Position numbers and translations under genes: made by a program
Shown here: positions 1 to 8,262 of the stretch, one piece after another
Numbering within the stretch: position 1 is the first letter of the stretch
Layout: every line of letters begins with the position of its first letter
Notes under the pieces: model-generated
Told to the model about the DNA's origin: nothing
Databases searched by the model: none
The model's input: only the letters and a program-made list of their open reading frames with translations
Assembly: GCA_964428015.1 (NCBI GenBank)
Contig: CAYRWR010000018.1
Span: forward strand, 6,958 to 70,957
Length of the DNA stretch: 64,000 bases
Direction: 5' to 3'
From: CAYRWR01 sp964428015
GTDB lineage: Bacteria > Spirochaetota > Brevinematia > Brevinematales > CAYRWR01

Positions 1-760
1 GAGAATCCACAGCATTGGACACCGCGTAGCACTCATCAGACACAGCAAATAGCGGGATATCATTTACAGCATCCCCAAAGGAGACTACCTTTTTTACTCC
101 CAGTATCGATTTCAGGTGGAGTAAAGCATTGGCTTTTCCGGCGGTTTTCGGGATAATTTCACACCAATATTCCTGCCGGTATAATTCCTGCTGAAAATAA
201 CAGTGGTATTCAGGATGATCTTTCAAAATCTCATAGACGGGAAATAATTCTTCCCTTGTTCCGATACAGACAAAAGTAAAAATATCTCCCTTATAAATAT
301 CTTCCTGGTCGGAAAGGGGATGTAACCTTTTATCTCCTTTTCGATTGGTGAGATAATGGCGGATGCCGTCATTTTCATAGCTTTGCCGCCAGGTGACCTT
401 TTCTATCCCGGTATGGAAAGAGTAGACCATAGGTGATATTCCTATTTTAGTAAATATATCTTTTAGGGTATAAGTTTGAGATGTGGTAAAATAGTTCGAA
501 AATAGCTTTTCCCCGCTACTAAGGTCCATGATAAACACCCCATTGTATACAATGACAGGCATTTTAATATTTAAACCCTGTGTGACGGGAAGAGCGGATG
601 CCAGGGAACGGGCAGTAGCAAAAGTAAATAGAACTCCCTGGTCTATTAAACTGTTGATTACTTCCAGACTATATGGGGAGATCGTATGCTCCGGGGTTAA
701 CAATGTACCGTCCAGGTCAGAAACATACAGAGTCCCGTTGATTTGATGACCTTGCTTCAT
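1..760 (-). CDS. HAD-superfamily (Cof-like) phosphatase, 3' end beyond window
   Basis: Reading the minus strand from an ATG at 758-760 gives about 253 codons without a stop, so the C-terminus lies outside the window. Near the N-terminus the protein carries the HAD motif I, VSDLDGTLLTPEH (nucleophile Asp then Asp+2). About 220 residues later it has motif IV, SFGDAVNDIPLF, with the paired Asp residues. The long segment between them is typical of the C2B cap of Cof-type phosphatases, which act on phosphorylated sugars or cofactors in the cytoplasm; the substrate cannot be read from sequence. Its ATG overlaps the stop of the upstream gene (ATGA), so it is translationally coupled and is probably the last or a late gene of the radical SAM operon. 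Confidence 0.85.
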   Translation of the reverse strand, partial: MKQGHQINGTLYVSDLDGTLLTPEHTISPYSLEVINSLIDQGVLFTFATARSLASALPVTQGLNIKMPVIVYNGVFIMDLSSGEKLFSNYFTTSQTYTLKDIFTKIGISPMVYSFHTGIEKVTWRQSYENDGIRHYLTNRKGDKRLHPLSDQEDIYKGDIFTFVCIGTREELFPVYEILKDHPEYHCYFQQELYRQEYWCEIIPKTAGKANALLHLKSILGVKKVVSFGDAVNDIPLFAVSDECYAVSNAVDS

Positions 761-1476
761 ATTGAAAAACTCCATTCCCGGTCGTGTTTTTGGTTGTGCA
801 GGACTATCCTGGCATCGGAGACCCAGACCAGCTGGCCCAGGTGAGGTGCGTAATCCCATTCGTCGGGCAATTCAGAAAAGAGTCTCTCTTGTTTTATCTG
901 TGTACCCTCTTCGTAAATACACAGAAAACACTCGATTTTTTCCATAGTATGTTCCAGCCGCAGCTGTGCCTGATATCTGCCGGAAGGACTGGACACTGGG
1001 GTTTTCCACAGCCAGATATTTTGGTAATCATCTTGGATAATCTTATCCCGCGGTGTATCAAATTTCTCCAGGTCAAAATCATATTTTTGAGCAATTACCA
1101 TTATACCCCGGTACAGTACTTCCAGCAGAGCTTTTTTTCGCTGATATTCATCCAGTGTGAGATACTGTTCATAGTCAAATTTCTGCTGAACACTGCACAC
1201 CCCTTCTTCCAGCGTGATTTTCTCAAGTGGTTCCTTCACACACTCCACATTAATTTTCCAGAATTCTGCCGGGAATCTCTCAAAATAGCGCTCGTAATGC
1301 GTACAGACACAGCGGGACTGGCGGATAAATCCCAGACGTTTATCCTTCCAGGTCTCACGATATACAGACACCGAAGCTTCGTGAAGGGTACAGCCTCTCT
1401 GTTCTGAGATGCTCTGCAGTAACCATTGATTGGGGACAAAAGGGAGATCCAGTGAGAACTCCTGTAGTATGGGCAT
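757..1476 (-). CDS. Hypothetical protein of the radical SAM operon
   Basis: This 239-residue protein has no signal peptide or membrane segment and no motif I recognise. It is rich in aromatic and charged residues, with a Cys pair near residues 55-60 (SRCVCTHYER) and an aromatic-rich C-terminus (residues 195-239). It starts 39 bases after the radical SAM/SPASM gene and overlaps the HAD gene by four bases, so it is in the middle of one operon. By position it could be an accessory such as a peptide-recognition or partner protein for the maturase, but nothing in the sequence proves it. The coding assignment is secure from the tight coupling on both sides. Confidence 0.7.
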   Translation of the reverse strand: MPILQEFSLDLPFVPNQWLLQSISEQRGCTLHEASVSVYRETWKDKRLGFIRQSRCVCTHYERYFERFPAEFWKINVECVKEPLEKITLEEGVCSVQQKFDYEQYLTLDEYQRKKALLEVLYRGIMVIAQKYDFDLEKFDTPRDKIIQDDYQNIWLWKTPVSSPSGRYQAQLRLEHTMEKIECFLCIYEEGTQIKQERLFSELPDEWDYAPHLGQLVWVSDARIVLHNQKHDREWSFSI

Positions 1477-1515
1477 AGGTCCTCTTAAATGTCAGATTGG
1501 GAAGAATTTCAAAGT

Positions 1516-2577
1516 TTATTTTTTAAAGTTCATAGTTTTACTTTGTTTGATAATCATCCCGGCAGTCAGGTTTATCAGCATCTGCTCATAGCGGCACTGT
1601 ACCCCGGAGACCTCGTCCCACACCCCTGTGGTGGTATAATTAGTACAGCCGCACCAGTTCACACAATAAGGCCGGTACTCACAGACCTCACACTCTTCCA
1701 GTTTTTTAGGATGCCGGAAATAGCTGATCCTTTCCGGGTCTAAACCAGTGATAATATCTCCAATCTGGACATCCTCATTGTCATCCTGTCCCACAAAACG
1801 TTCGCAGGGATAAAACTTTCCGCTGGGGGATAAGGTCACTTCTTTGTGCCCCATCTGGCAGTGGTCTTTGGCCTGATAGCCGCCCGCTTTTAAAACGGCC
1901 ATTTTTCCGTCAAAGACATTGATATAAAAATAGTTTCCTTTCCGCCTTTCCGTCAAATAAAAACCCAGGATACGCCGATAGACTCTTCTCAGTCGTCCCA
2001 GTCTGAATTGATTCCAGTGGGCAGCAGTGTTCAGATTGAGACTGAGTTCAGTAAAACCCTGCCGGTATAAAAAAATGACATCCCGGTATAACCTTCCCAG
2101 GTTTTCCGGATTAACCACAATTATAGTTTTGAACTTGTATTTTTTCTGTATCATATAGAGTCCGTGATTCAGAATAGTCTGAAAAGAACCTCTGCCGTCT
2201 GCAAAGGATCGGAATCTGTCATGAGAAGCCTCTGCGCCGTCCATAGAGAGACCGATATAATAACCGCGGCTGGCCAGCCAGTCAGCCCGTTCCGGGGTAA
2301 GCAGAGTACCATTGGTGGTCACAGACTTTCGTACCACACCCCCGCCCCAGTTTCCGGTGAAGTACTCGTCAGCCTGCACCATCAGGTCCCAGTTGAGCAG
2401 AGGTTCCCCTCCAAAAAAATGCAGTCCCTGCATGGAGTCGCCCTGATGAGCGTTAAATACCAGATCCATACCCTGTCGGGCGGTTTCAAAATCCATAGCG
2501 GCGTAGACTTTTTCTCCGGTGTAGCAATAGGCGCAGCGCAGGTTGCAGTCCCGGGTAGCAATCAAAGTCAGCTCCAT
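1516..2577 (-). CDS. Radical SAM/SPASM peptide-maturase-like protein
   Basis: The 353-residue protein begins with the radical SAM cluster motif CNLRCAYCY (CX3CX2C, residues 11-18), followed by FGGEPL and a GLSMDG segment, all typical of the SAM-binding barrel. The C-terminal third is a complete SPASM domain: CX2G..GKFYPC, then CEVCEYRPYCVNWC (CX2CX5CX3C) and a final Cys in VQCRYEQ. SPASM enzymes such as anSME, SCIFF maturases and PqqE install modifications on peptides or proteins using two auxiliary [4Fe-4S] clusters. Two small paralogous peptides lie immediately upstream (20-base gap to the nearer), which suggests they are the substrates rather than a sulfatase; no sulfatase gene is visible in the window. 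The exact chemistry is unknown. Confidence 0.88.
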   Translation of the reverse strand: MELTLIATRDCNLRCAYCYTGEKVYAAMDFETARQGMDLVFNAHQGDSMQGLHFFGGEPLLNWDLMVQADEYFTGNWGGGVVRKSVTTNGTLLTPERADWLASRGYYIGLSMDGAEASHDRFRSFADGRGSFQTILNHGLYMIQKKYKFKTIIVVNPENLGRLYRDVIFLYRQGFTELSLNLNTAAHWNQFRLGRLRRVYRRILGFYLTERRKGNYFYINVFDGKMAVLKAGGYQAKDHCQMGHKEVTLSPSGKFYPCERFVGQDDNEDVQIGDIITGLDPERISYFRHPKKLEECEVCEYRPYCVNWCGCTNYTTTGVWDEVSGVQCRYEQMLINLTAGMIIKQSKTMNFKK

Positions 2578-2596
2578 TTTTTAAATCTCCGCCTGG

Positions 2597-2875
2597 TTAT
2601 TCTTCGGGATGGAAAGGCATAACCCCGGGGAGTTTGGGGTGCTGCTCTTTAGTAGAATTGGTAATAGTCTGATTGGTGTCGCAGACAACATCCATGGGAG
2701 GTTCTCCGTCCAGCCGATACATATCAGGGTTTTCAGTATTGGTGGAGTTCTTTAGATTTGAATTCCCGGATTGGCAGGATATCAGAACAGCTGAAACCAC
2801 TAGTAGTGCGCCGCGACTAAGTAACTTGCTTAATACACCTTTTCCAATGGGTGCTACTGCTTTTCTTCTGATCAT
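2597..2875 (-). CDS. Small lipoprotein-like candidate RiPP precursor B
   Basis: This 92-residue protein is read from the ATG at 2873-2875, four bases after the stop of precursor A, with a GGAG ribosome-binding site eight bases upstream; the longer reading from 2938 overlaps A and lacks such a site. A basic N-terminus and a hydrophobic stretch (ALLVVSAVLIS) end in a Cys (ISCQ), like a lipobox with a poor -3 residue. The exported tail holds the repeats YRLDGEPPMD and PKLPGVMPFHP and a segment, CDTNQTITNST, closely matching precursor A. The family is not one I recognise. Its place directly before the radical SAM/SPASM gene makes it a likely substrate. An ordinary small lipoprotein is the alternative. 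Confidence 0.72.
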   Translation of the reverse strand: MIRRKAVAPIGKGVLSKLLSRGALLVVSAVLISCQSGNSNLKNSTNTENPDMYRLDGEPPMDVVCDTNQTITNSTKEQHPKLPGVMPFHPEE

Positions 2876-2879
2876 CGGC

Positions 2880-3179
2880 CTACTCCACATTGACCTGGTC
2901 AACAGGATAATCCCCCCGCAGATGCATAGTGGCATCATTTGTAGGAGTACAGTTCGTCACAGGATCAGCCTGGACTTCTCCGGGCAGCCTTTTAATTTCC
3001 TGAGTATCGATTTGCTGAGTATTGGGATTTACCGCTATCTCTCCCTTTAGCCGATGATTATTCTGGCAGGACAGGAGGGATAAAACCATGGAAATCATTC
3101 CCGCAGCAGGCAATAATCCCCTTGAAACATTTCTGCGTTCCTTTTTTACGGAAAATAATTGTACCGGTTTTCTTTTCAT
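2880..3179 (-). CDS. Small lipoprotein-like candidate RiPP precursor A
   Basis: This 99-residue protein has a basic N-terminus, a hydrophobic core (residues 21-37) and a lipobox-like LLSCQ. The tail contains three copies of a short motif: HRLKGEIAVNP, KRLPGEVQADP and MHLRGDYPVDQ, consensus LxG[ED]xxx[ND]. Between the second and third copies is TNCTPTNDAT, matching CDTNQTITNST of precursor B. The two genes are therefore tandem paralogues. A GAGG ribosome-binding site precedes the ATG. It lies 66 bases after the Ntn-hydrolase gene and upstream of precursor B and the radical SAM gene. Repeated short cores in a small exported peptide are common among multi-core RiPP precursors, but this assignment is inference from layout. 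Confidence 0.72.
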   Translation of the reverse strand: MKRKPVQLFSVKKERRNVSRGLLPAAGMISMVLSLLSCQNNHRLKGEIAVNPNTQQIDTQEIKRLPGEVQADPVTNCTPTNDATMHLRGDYPVDQVNVE

Positions 3180-3245
3180 ATCTGCTACCTCACTTCCCTC
3201 AAATTCATTCCTCTGTCCTACGCATAGTTATTTAAAAGGTAACAT

Positions 3246-5021
3246 TCAGATATAACGGGACAGATTCAGGTTCAGCCATCCGTCGCAGTAATAGCCGTAA
3301 TGCGTGGTCAGGGAGCGTTCCTCCAGATCCAGCAGAGACACTGTTCCTTCTATGATTTTTTCCTTTCCATCAGGACTGGTGGGGTTGTTGTCATAATATC
3401 CCAGGGTCGAGACCTGAGGGGACAAAAAATCAATGAGGTCACGGGCTTTGGACCGGCTTATCTTACGGGTCAGATTACCGTTTCTGTAGCCTCCCGCCTG
3501 AAGTGTGAGCCGGTTCAGCTCATCATAACGCCACTGAAAGTCATCCAGATGGCTGCCGGTGACCCAGTTGGTCCATCCCGCCATGCCGCTCAGGCGCATC
3601 TCCGGCACCAGAAAATGGTTCCCGGCTAAAAGAATTTGCTTTAAAACTTCACGTTGCGGGGCAAAATAATAAGATTCCGGTATTTTACTAGTCTTCCAGT
3701 CCGGGTTGATCATTCCTTCGGGATCATTAAAGGCCAGTTCCGGGTAGTTCAGATCCTTACCAGTATGCAGGTTAAAGGCCCGGTATAGCTCTTCATTGAT
3801 GTCCTCGAATCTGTGGGAGGGAACATAATCATTCCAGCGGGCATATACTCCCTTGCGGGATGGCTGATAGCTGTCTATGGGGAGTAGTTCCTGTACCCAC
3901 TCCGGAGCCAGGGATTTATAATCAGGGTGATTTTGTTTTTTACCTGCTTCCACAATTGCTGCCCGGCCCGATTTATCGCCTAGCGGATAGAGCCAGGTGA
4001 CACCCCGGGGGGCCCTAACAATATGCTCTACTGCAGATTCCGCGTCAGCAGCTCGTTCCGCGGTACGGCGTACCAGCAGCAGCGAATTCAGTCCTGGCCT
4101 CAGCATGGAGCACAGTACCGAACTGACCATGTCCACACCCATACCTAGGCCTTCAATATTGAGCGCTGTTATACTACCCACAAAACCGGGTGCCGTGACG
4201 CTGACCAGGGGCCGGCGCGGCCGTCTGCCCCTCTGCACCGGATTATATATTGTCATACAAGCCGTATCCTGGAATATACCAGCGGTAGGGAACATAAAGT
4301 CCCGACCCAGGTAGGCATGGCCTGTTTCTGTGGCTTCAGGGGAAAGATACAGAGCATTACATCCTACCGGTATACGGAATAGAGGACGCCCCCGATCATA
4401 GATCAGGTCACGCATATCTTTTTTCCTGAAGGGGCGGTCCGGAAAGTGTTTTTCATTGATTTTTCGGTGGTTCATCAGATTGAGGACTACCTCCAGGCCA
4501 AATCCGCTGTAAATGGCAGATAACAGGCAATCAATACCCACATTGAGCGCGAATAAAGCGCCATAGGGTACTCTGGGGACTTTCTTTGAATCACGGCAGC
4601 CCCTGACCATGCCCCTCATCTCCCGACGGAAAGACCAGGGTATGTGGCGCATATTCCCCGGGATCCAGTAGATCAGTCGGCAATAAACCCTGACTATAAA
4701 GCCCAGAATCTCTTTAAGTATTTTTGACTTATCAGGATCAGCCGCGGGATGGATAAAAGCCGGGATAATGTTATTGACAAAAGAGGTGGCCATGGTGTGG
4801 ACTTGCTGGGGCATGAGTCTACCGATGAGATAACCCATGGAAAAAGAATCTCCCTCCACGTACAGAACCTGACGGGCTTTCCCTGTGACGTAGTTGGTAA
4901 CACTCTTACTCTCCGCCAGGAATCCCCGGTTCTCCCGGAAACTGATCTCCTGAACTACATTATAACCATCCTGATCAAAAGCAGCCCGAATTTCTTCACT
5001 GGATTTGGCATGGAGTTGCAC
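3246..5021 (-). CDS. C45-like Ntn hydrolase / acyltransferase family protein
   Basis: The 591-residue product resembles the peptidase C45 (acyl-CoA:6-aminopenicillanate acyltransferase-like) family. The segment VEGDSFSMGYLIGRL matches the family's 'EGD..erG...G' region, and the internal GCNALYLSPEA (Cys about residue 221) fits the autocleavage site whose Cys becomes the N-terminal nucleophile. FLGRDFMFP-like and GSITALNIEGLGMGVDMV segments follow as expected. The GTG at 5019-5021 is preferred: it follows a GGGAGGAAA ribosome-binding site, and the upstream TTG at 5069 lies inside the predicted promoter. No signal peptide is evident. It is the first gene of the radical SAM operon. A role in cleaving or acylating the modified peptides is attractive but unproven; a hydrolase of unrelated amides is possible. 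Confidence 0.75.
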   Translation of the reverse strand: MQLHAKSSEEIRAAFDQDGYNVVQEISFRENRGFLAESKSVTNYVTGKARQVLYVEGDSFSMGYLIGRLMPQQVHTMATSFVNNIIPAFIHPAADPDKSKILKEILGFIVRVYCRLIYWIPGNMRHIPWSFRREMRGMVRGCRDSKKVPRVPYGALFALNVGIDCLLSAIYSGFGLEVVLNLMNHRKINEKHFPDRPFRKKDMRDLIYDRGRPLFRIPVGCNALYLSPEATETGHAYLGRDFMFPTAGIFQDTACMTIYNPVQRGRRPRRPLVSVTAPGFVGSITALNIEGLGMGVDMVSSVLCSMLRPGLNSLLLVRRTAERAADAESAVEHIVRAPRGVTWLYPLGDKSGRAAIVEAGKKQNHPDYKSLAPEWVQELLPIDSYQPSRKGVYARWNDYVPSHRFEDINEELYRAFNLHTGKDLNYPELAFNDPEGMINPDWKTSKIPESYYFAPQREVLKQILLAGNHFLVPEMRLSGMAGWTNWVTGSHLDDFQWRYDELNRLTLQAGGYRNGNLTRKISRSKARDLIDFLSPQVSTLGYYDNNPTSPDGKEKIIEGTVSLLDLEERSLTTHYGYYCDGWLNLNLSRYI

Positions 5022-5050
5022 TCTTTCCTCCCACTTTCTATCATTTAGTA

Positions 5051-5079
5051 AGTGTATATGATACTGCAAACTACGTCAA
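5051..5079 (-). promoter_or_regulatory. Promoter of the C45/radical SAM operon
   Basis: On the minus strand TTGACG (5074-5079) and TACACT (5051-5056) are separated by 17 bases. Transcription would start about 20-25 bases before the GTG start at 5021. I see no other good promoter down to position 1, so the six genes may share it. Confidence 0.55.
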
Positions 5080-5115
5080 TTTGTGGAAATGAATGCTTTT
5101 TCACTTTCTGTTTTC

Positions 5116-5144
5116 TTTCAAAGAAATAAAAAATTGTGTATAAT
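5116..5144 (+). promoter_or_regulatory. Promoter for the small lipoprotein gene at 5174
   Basis: TTTCAA (5116-5121) and a perfect TATAAT (5139-5144) are 17 bases apart. A second TATAAT at 5154-5159 is too close to the ATG to leave room for the ribosome-binding site. Confidence 0.5.
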
Positions 5145-5173
5145 CTTTAAGATTATAATACTCGGAGGAAAGC

Positions 5174-5488
5174 ATGCTGAGAAAAATCAAATGGAAAAGA
5201 CTTTTACTTTTCCTGATACTGGCCGGCGTAATGACACTGGCATCCTGTGCAACCCAGAGTAATGAACCCCCTGCGGTCCTTCCCGGTTTTCTGAAAGGTC
5301 TCCTGCATGGATTTATCATCCTGTTCAGTTTTATCAGCAGCTTTTTTACCGACTGGAGAATCTATGCCTACCCCAATAATGGAGGCTGGTATAACTTCGG
5401 CTTCCTGATCGGAGTATCCCTGTTTTTTGGCGGGGGCGGCGGTGCTGCTGGTGTCAAAGGCCATAAGCATAAACCGGACAAAGATTAA
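5174..5488 (+). CDS. Small Gly-rich lipoprotein with one membrane segment
   Basis: The 104-residue product has a basic start, a hydrophobic core and a lipobox LASCATQ (Cys about residue 25), so it is probably a lipoprotein. After it come a hydrophobic stretch (PGFLKGLLHGFIILFSFISSFF), the aromatic segment IYAYPNNGGWYNFGFLIG, a GGGGGAAG run and a His/Lys tail. I recall short proteins with the YPNNGGWYxFGF motif from many bacteria, of unknown function. A GGAGG site precedes the ATG by five bases. It stands alone, convergent with the next gene, with a shared hairpin after its stop. Confidence 0.7.
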   Translation: MLRKIKWKRLLLFLILAGVMTLASCATQSNEPPAVLPGFLKGLLHGFIILFSFISSFFTDWRIYAYPNNGGWYNFGFLIGVSLFFGGGGGAAGVKGHKHKPDKD

Positions 5489-5490
5489 AG

Positions 5491-5509
5491 GCAAGCCAGA
5501 TCGGCTTGC
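5491..5509. terminator. Hairpin between convergent genes
   Basis: GCAAGCC (5491-5497) and GGCTTGC (5503-5509) form a seven-pair stem with a five-base loop between the stops at 5488 and 5513. Tails are T-rich but interrupted on both strands, so it may serve both genes weakly. Confidence 0.5.
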
Positions 5510-5512
5510 TGT

Positions 5513-6061
5513 TTATATCCCGGTGTAGATGCGCAGCAGTTCTTTCTGATATTTTACTACTACTTCGTAATTTTCTTTGCTGGTAAACCGTTTGACTACA
5601 TTCAGCACCGGATCAGCATAGCCTGTCTTCTGTTTATTAAACTCTTCCCGGCTTGCAGCCAGCTGTTTCCTGACTTCTTCCTTGGAGGATTCCGGTACAT
5701 CCGGATCTTCCAGTATGGATTTATAGGCAGGATTATCCTCGCTGCTCATCTGCTGCATCTGTGTGATGTATTCATTACTCTGCAGGAGGCTCATTACCTT
5801 GCCTATTTCAAAATTGACCAGCAGGAATTCCCGAAAATCTTTAAATCCGGCTTCTTTCACAATTTTTTCCATTTTACCAAAGCCCTGAGTACCCTGCAGC
5901 TGTTGGATACCCTGAGGGCCCTGTGTGACGCCCATGGCTTTTAGAGAAGCATAAGCCTTAATATAAGACTGCACCAGTGCGTCAGTTAATTTGTAGGATG
6001 AAATCAACCCACAGGCAGCAAAAAATACCACGGAAAAAATCAAAAGAACTTTTCTTAGCAT
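5513..6061 (-). CDS. Exported protein or lipoprotein of unknown function
   Basis: Read from the ATG at 6059-6061, which has a GGGAGG ribosome-binding site, the product is 182 residues. It starts with MLRKVLLIFSVVFFAACG, a signal peptide ending in a lipobox-like AAC; signal peptidase I cleavage is the alternative. The mature part is mostly helical and rich in Gln, Glu and Lys, with a short Gly/Gln-rich stretch (GVTQGPQGIQQLQGTQGFG). I recognise no family. The longer reading from 6142 would put a second hydrophobic segment before the signal peptide and lacks a ribosome-binding site. Confidence 0.65.
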   Translation of the reverse strand: MLRKVLLIFSVVFFAACGLISSYKLTDALVQSYIKAYASLKAMGVTQGPQGIQQLQGTQGFGKMEKIVKEAGFKDFREFLLVNFEIGKVMSLLQSNEYITQMQQMSSEDNPAYKSILEDPDVPESSKEEVRKQLAASREEFNKQKTGYADPVLNVVKRFTSKENYEVVVKYQKELLRIYTGI

Positions 6062-6179
6062 TATAACCTCCCGGGAAAGAATTATTATCACCCATCTTAG
6101 ATAATAATAAACAGAATTGCAAATAATTTTAAAATTAACCACTCCGGTTAGCCTTAAGCTCAGAAAGTGCCGGTTATAT

Positions 6180-6208
6180 TTGAATTAATACTCGACTTTC
6201 TTTATAAT
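6180..6208 (+). promoter_or_regulatory. Promoter of the AAA+/E1-like gene pair
   Basis: TTGAAT (6180-6185) and TATAAT (6203-6208) are 17 bases apart and end 29 bases before the ATG at 6238. Confidence 0.55.
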
Positions 6209-6237
6209 AATGAGCTATATTTATACAAGGACAAAAA

Positions 6238-8262
6238 ATGCGAGATAGAGATATAATTCTGGATTTTTCACTAAACCTGGCACGCAAGTACATGGCGTTT
6301 TTATTCGAACACCGCTTTGTGGACCGGAGTGAAATCACTACACTGCCTGAAGACTGGTTTACCCTGCACCATCACAGCCTGCGCGAGTACCGCGATTTCC
6401 TCAAAGAATTCAAGCTCAAAGGCACGGCCCTGACCTACGAAGAAAAGAAGCTGTTATTTCTGCTTTTCGGAACCAGCCTGTACCAAAAAAACGGTGTCTA
6501 TGTCTGGCATATAGCCAGCTTTTTCCACAGTGACCCCCGTGATGCCATGCAGTTTATCAGCCGGGTACTCAGTATGAAAAGTCCGCTTATCAAAAACAAA
6601 CTGGTATTGCTGGAAGAGACGGACTTTTCCCGCGTCAATCTGACCCTGGATGAGCTGACCAATTACTATAACAACCGCAAGATCTACCTGTCTCCGGTCT
6701 TACTGGCTCGGATTTTTGAACAAAGTACCGGCGCGGAATTCCAGGGAGTGCCGACTTTCCGCCCCCAAAAATCCTACAAAAATGTGGACCAGCTCCTGTC
6801 TGACATCTCCGATTTTATGCGTTATCTCTTCTATCTGGGTAATTTCTACAGGGTCATGGGCACAGCCAAAATGACTTATGATGAAGATATTTATAACGAA
6901 GGGGATTTTTCCCTTTCTATAAAAGCCTTTCAGAAAGCACTTAAGGCCAGTCAGCTGGATATAGAGCTGGTTTCCTTTATGAACCGGGTGGATCTCAGTC
7001 CCATCGAATTTGTGTTCCTGATCTATCTGGTACACAAGGTGGTGATAGCCAAAGAGATGATAGTCAATAACATCGAAGAACTGCTCACCGATCTCTGTTT
7101 TATCCCCAGTCAGACCCGTGCCATCCTCCACTCTTTCTCCAAGGATAGCCTGTTTGTGGCAGAAGGAATTATCGATGCCGCAGACTTTTTCAGTCCGGTC
7201 AAAGACCCTGAGGAAATGGAAGAATTTGAAGAGATGATGGAGAGGGAAGGCTTTGATTTTTCCCCCTATGACTTTAACGCTATCTCTATCTCTAAGGAAA
7301 GAATATATCGTCTTATCTTCACTGATGGTATGACTGAATCCGGGCCTGTGACCCAGAAGCTGGAAAACCAGGACAGTCTGGCTGACCTGGATAAAAGCAG
7401 CAACGGCAAGGATAAGATACGCAACATGGGATTGTATGAGATTTTAATCCCACGTGTAACACTGAAAAACGTGATTCTGGACCAGGCTGTAGAAAAAGAC
7501 TTACTGGGCGCGGTAGATATGACCAAGACTATTGACACCATGCAGAAATGGGGTGTAAAACCCACTCTGTCCAGTAAAAGTTTTAATTCCATCAAGATAC
7601 TATTTTATGGTCCAAGCGGAACGGGAAAGACTATTACCGCTGAAGCTTTAGCCGGTCAGGCTGATGCTGAATTGTTCAAGGTCGATGCTTCCAATCTGGT
7701 CACTTCATGGGTAGGAGAGTCCGCCAAAAACGTAAAAAAAGTATTCAAAGAATTTTATAAATATTCAGAGACTTCCAAAAAAAGAGTTTTCATGTTCTTC
7801 AACGAAGCGGACCAGCTCCTCTCAGCTCGCGGCGCAGTAGTGCAGGCCGCGGATAAGGAATACAACCAGATGCAGAATATCCTGCTGGAAGAACTGGAAA
7901 ATTTCGACGGAGTATTTCTGGCGACTACTAACCTCATAGACCTGTTTGATACCGCCTGGAACCGCCGATTTACCATCAAAATCAAATTTGACATCCCCAC
8001 TTTCTCCACCCGTCTCAAACTGTGGGAACTGCATATCTCTGACAAACTTCCTCTGGCTCCCGATGTCGATATTAAAAAACTGGCTGAAACAGAATTAGCC
8101 GGAGGACAGATCGCCAATGTGGTGTACAATGCCGCTAGAAAAGCGGCTCTGCGAGCCGGGAAAAAGCGCATGGTCACCCAGAAAGATTTCCAGGAAGCAA
8201 TCCGGGCTGAGAAAAATGCCCAGCTGGGCGGCGGTACCAACAAGGTGGGCTTCTCCTCATGA
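6238..8262 (+). CDS. AAA+ ATPase with long unique N-terminal region
   Basis: The 674-residue protein has about 430 mostly helical residues of no family I know, then one AAA+ module. Walker A is GPSGTGKT (about residue 457). Walker B reads VFMFFNEADQ (about 520), with Asn in place of the usual first acidic residue while Glu is kept. Sensor 1 is in ATTNLIDLFD, followed by NRRF as the arginine-finger region. FNEAD variants occur in other bacterial AAA+ proteins of the CDC48-like clade, so the protein may still hydrolyse ATP. There is no signal or membrane segment. Its stop overlaps the next ATG by four bases, so it is coupled to the E1-like gene. The substrate is unknown. Confidence 0.8.
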   Translation: MRDRDIILDFSLNLARKYMAFLFEHRFVDRSEITTLPEDWFTLHHHSLREYRDFLKEFKLKGTALTYEEKKLLFLLFGTSLYQKNGVYVWHIASFFHSDPRDAMQFISRVLSMKSPLIKNKLVLLEETDFSRVNLTLDELTNYYNNRKIYLSPVLLARIFEQSTGAEFQGVPTFRPQKSYKNVDQLLSDISDFMRYLFYLGNFYRVMGTAKMTYDEDIYNEGDFSLSIKAFQKALKASQLDIELVSFMNRVDLSPIEFVFLIYLVHKVVIAKEMIVNNIEELLTDLCFIPSQTRAILHSFSKDSLFVAEGIIDAADFFSPVKDPEEMEEFEEMMEREGFDFSPYDFNAISISKERIYRLIFTDGMTESGPVTQKLENQDSLADLDKSSNGKDKIRNMGLYEILIPRVTLKNVILDQAVEKDLLGAVDMTKTIDTMQKWGVKPTLSSKSFNSIKILFYGPSGTGKTITAEALAGQADAELFKVDASNLVTSWVGESAKNVKKVFKEFYKYSETSKKRVFMFFNEADQLLSARGAVVQAADKEYNQMQNILLEELENFDGVFLATTNLIDLFDTAWNRRFTIKIKFDIPTFSTRLKLWELHISDKLPLAPDVDIKKLAETELAGGQIANVVYNAARKAALRAGKKRMVTQKDFQEAIRAEKNAQLGGGTNKVGFSS

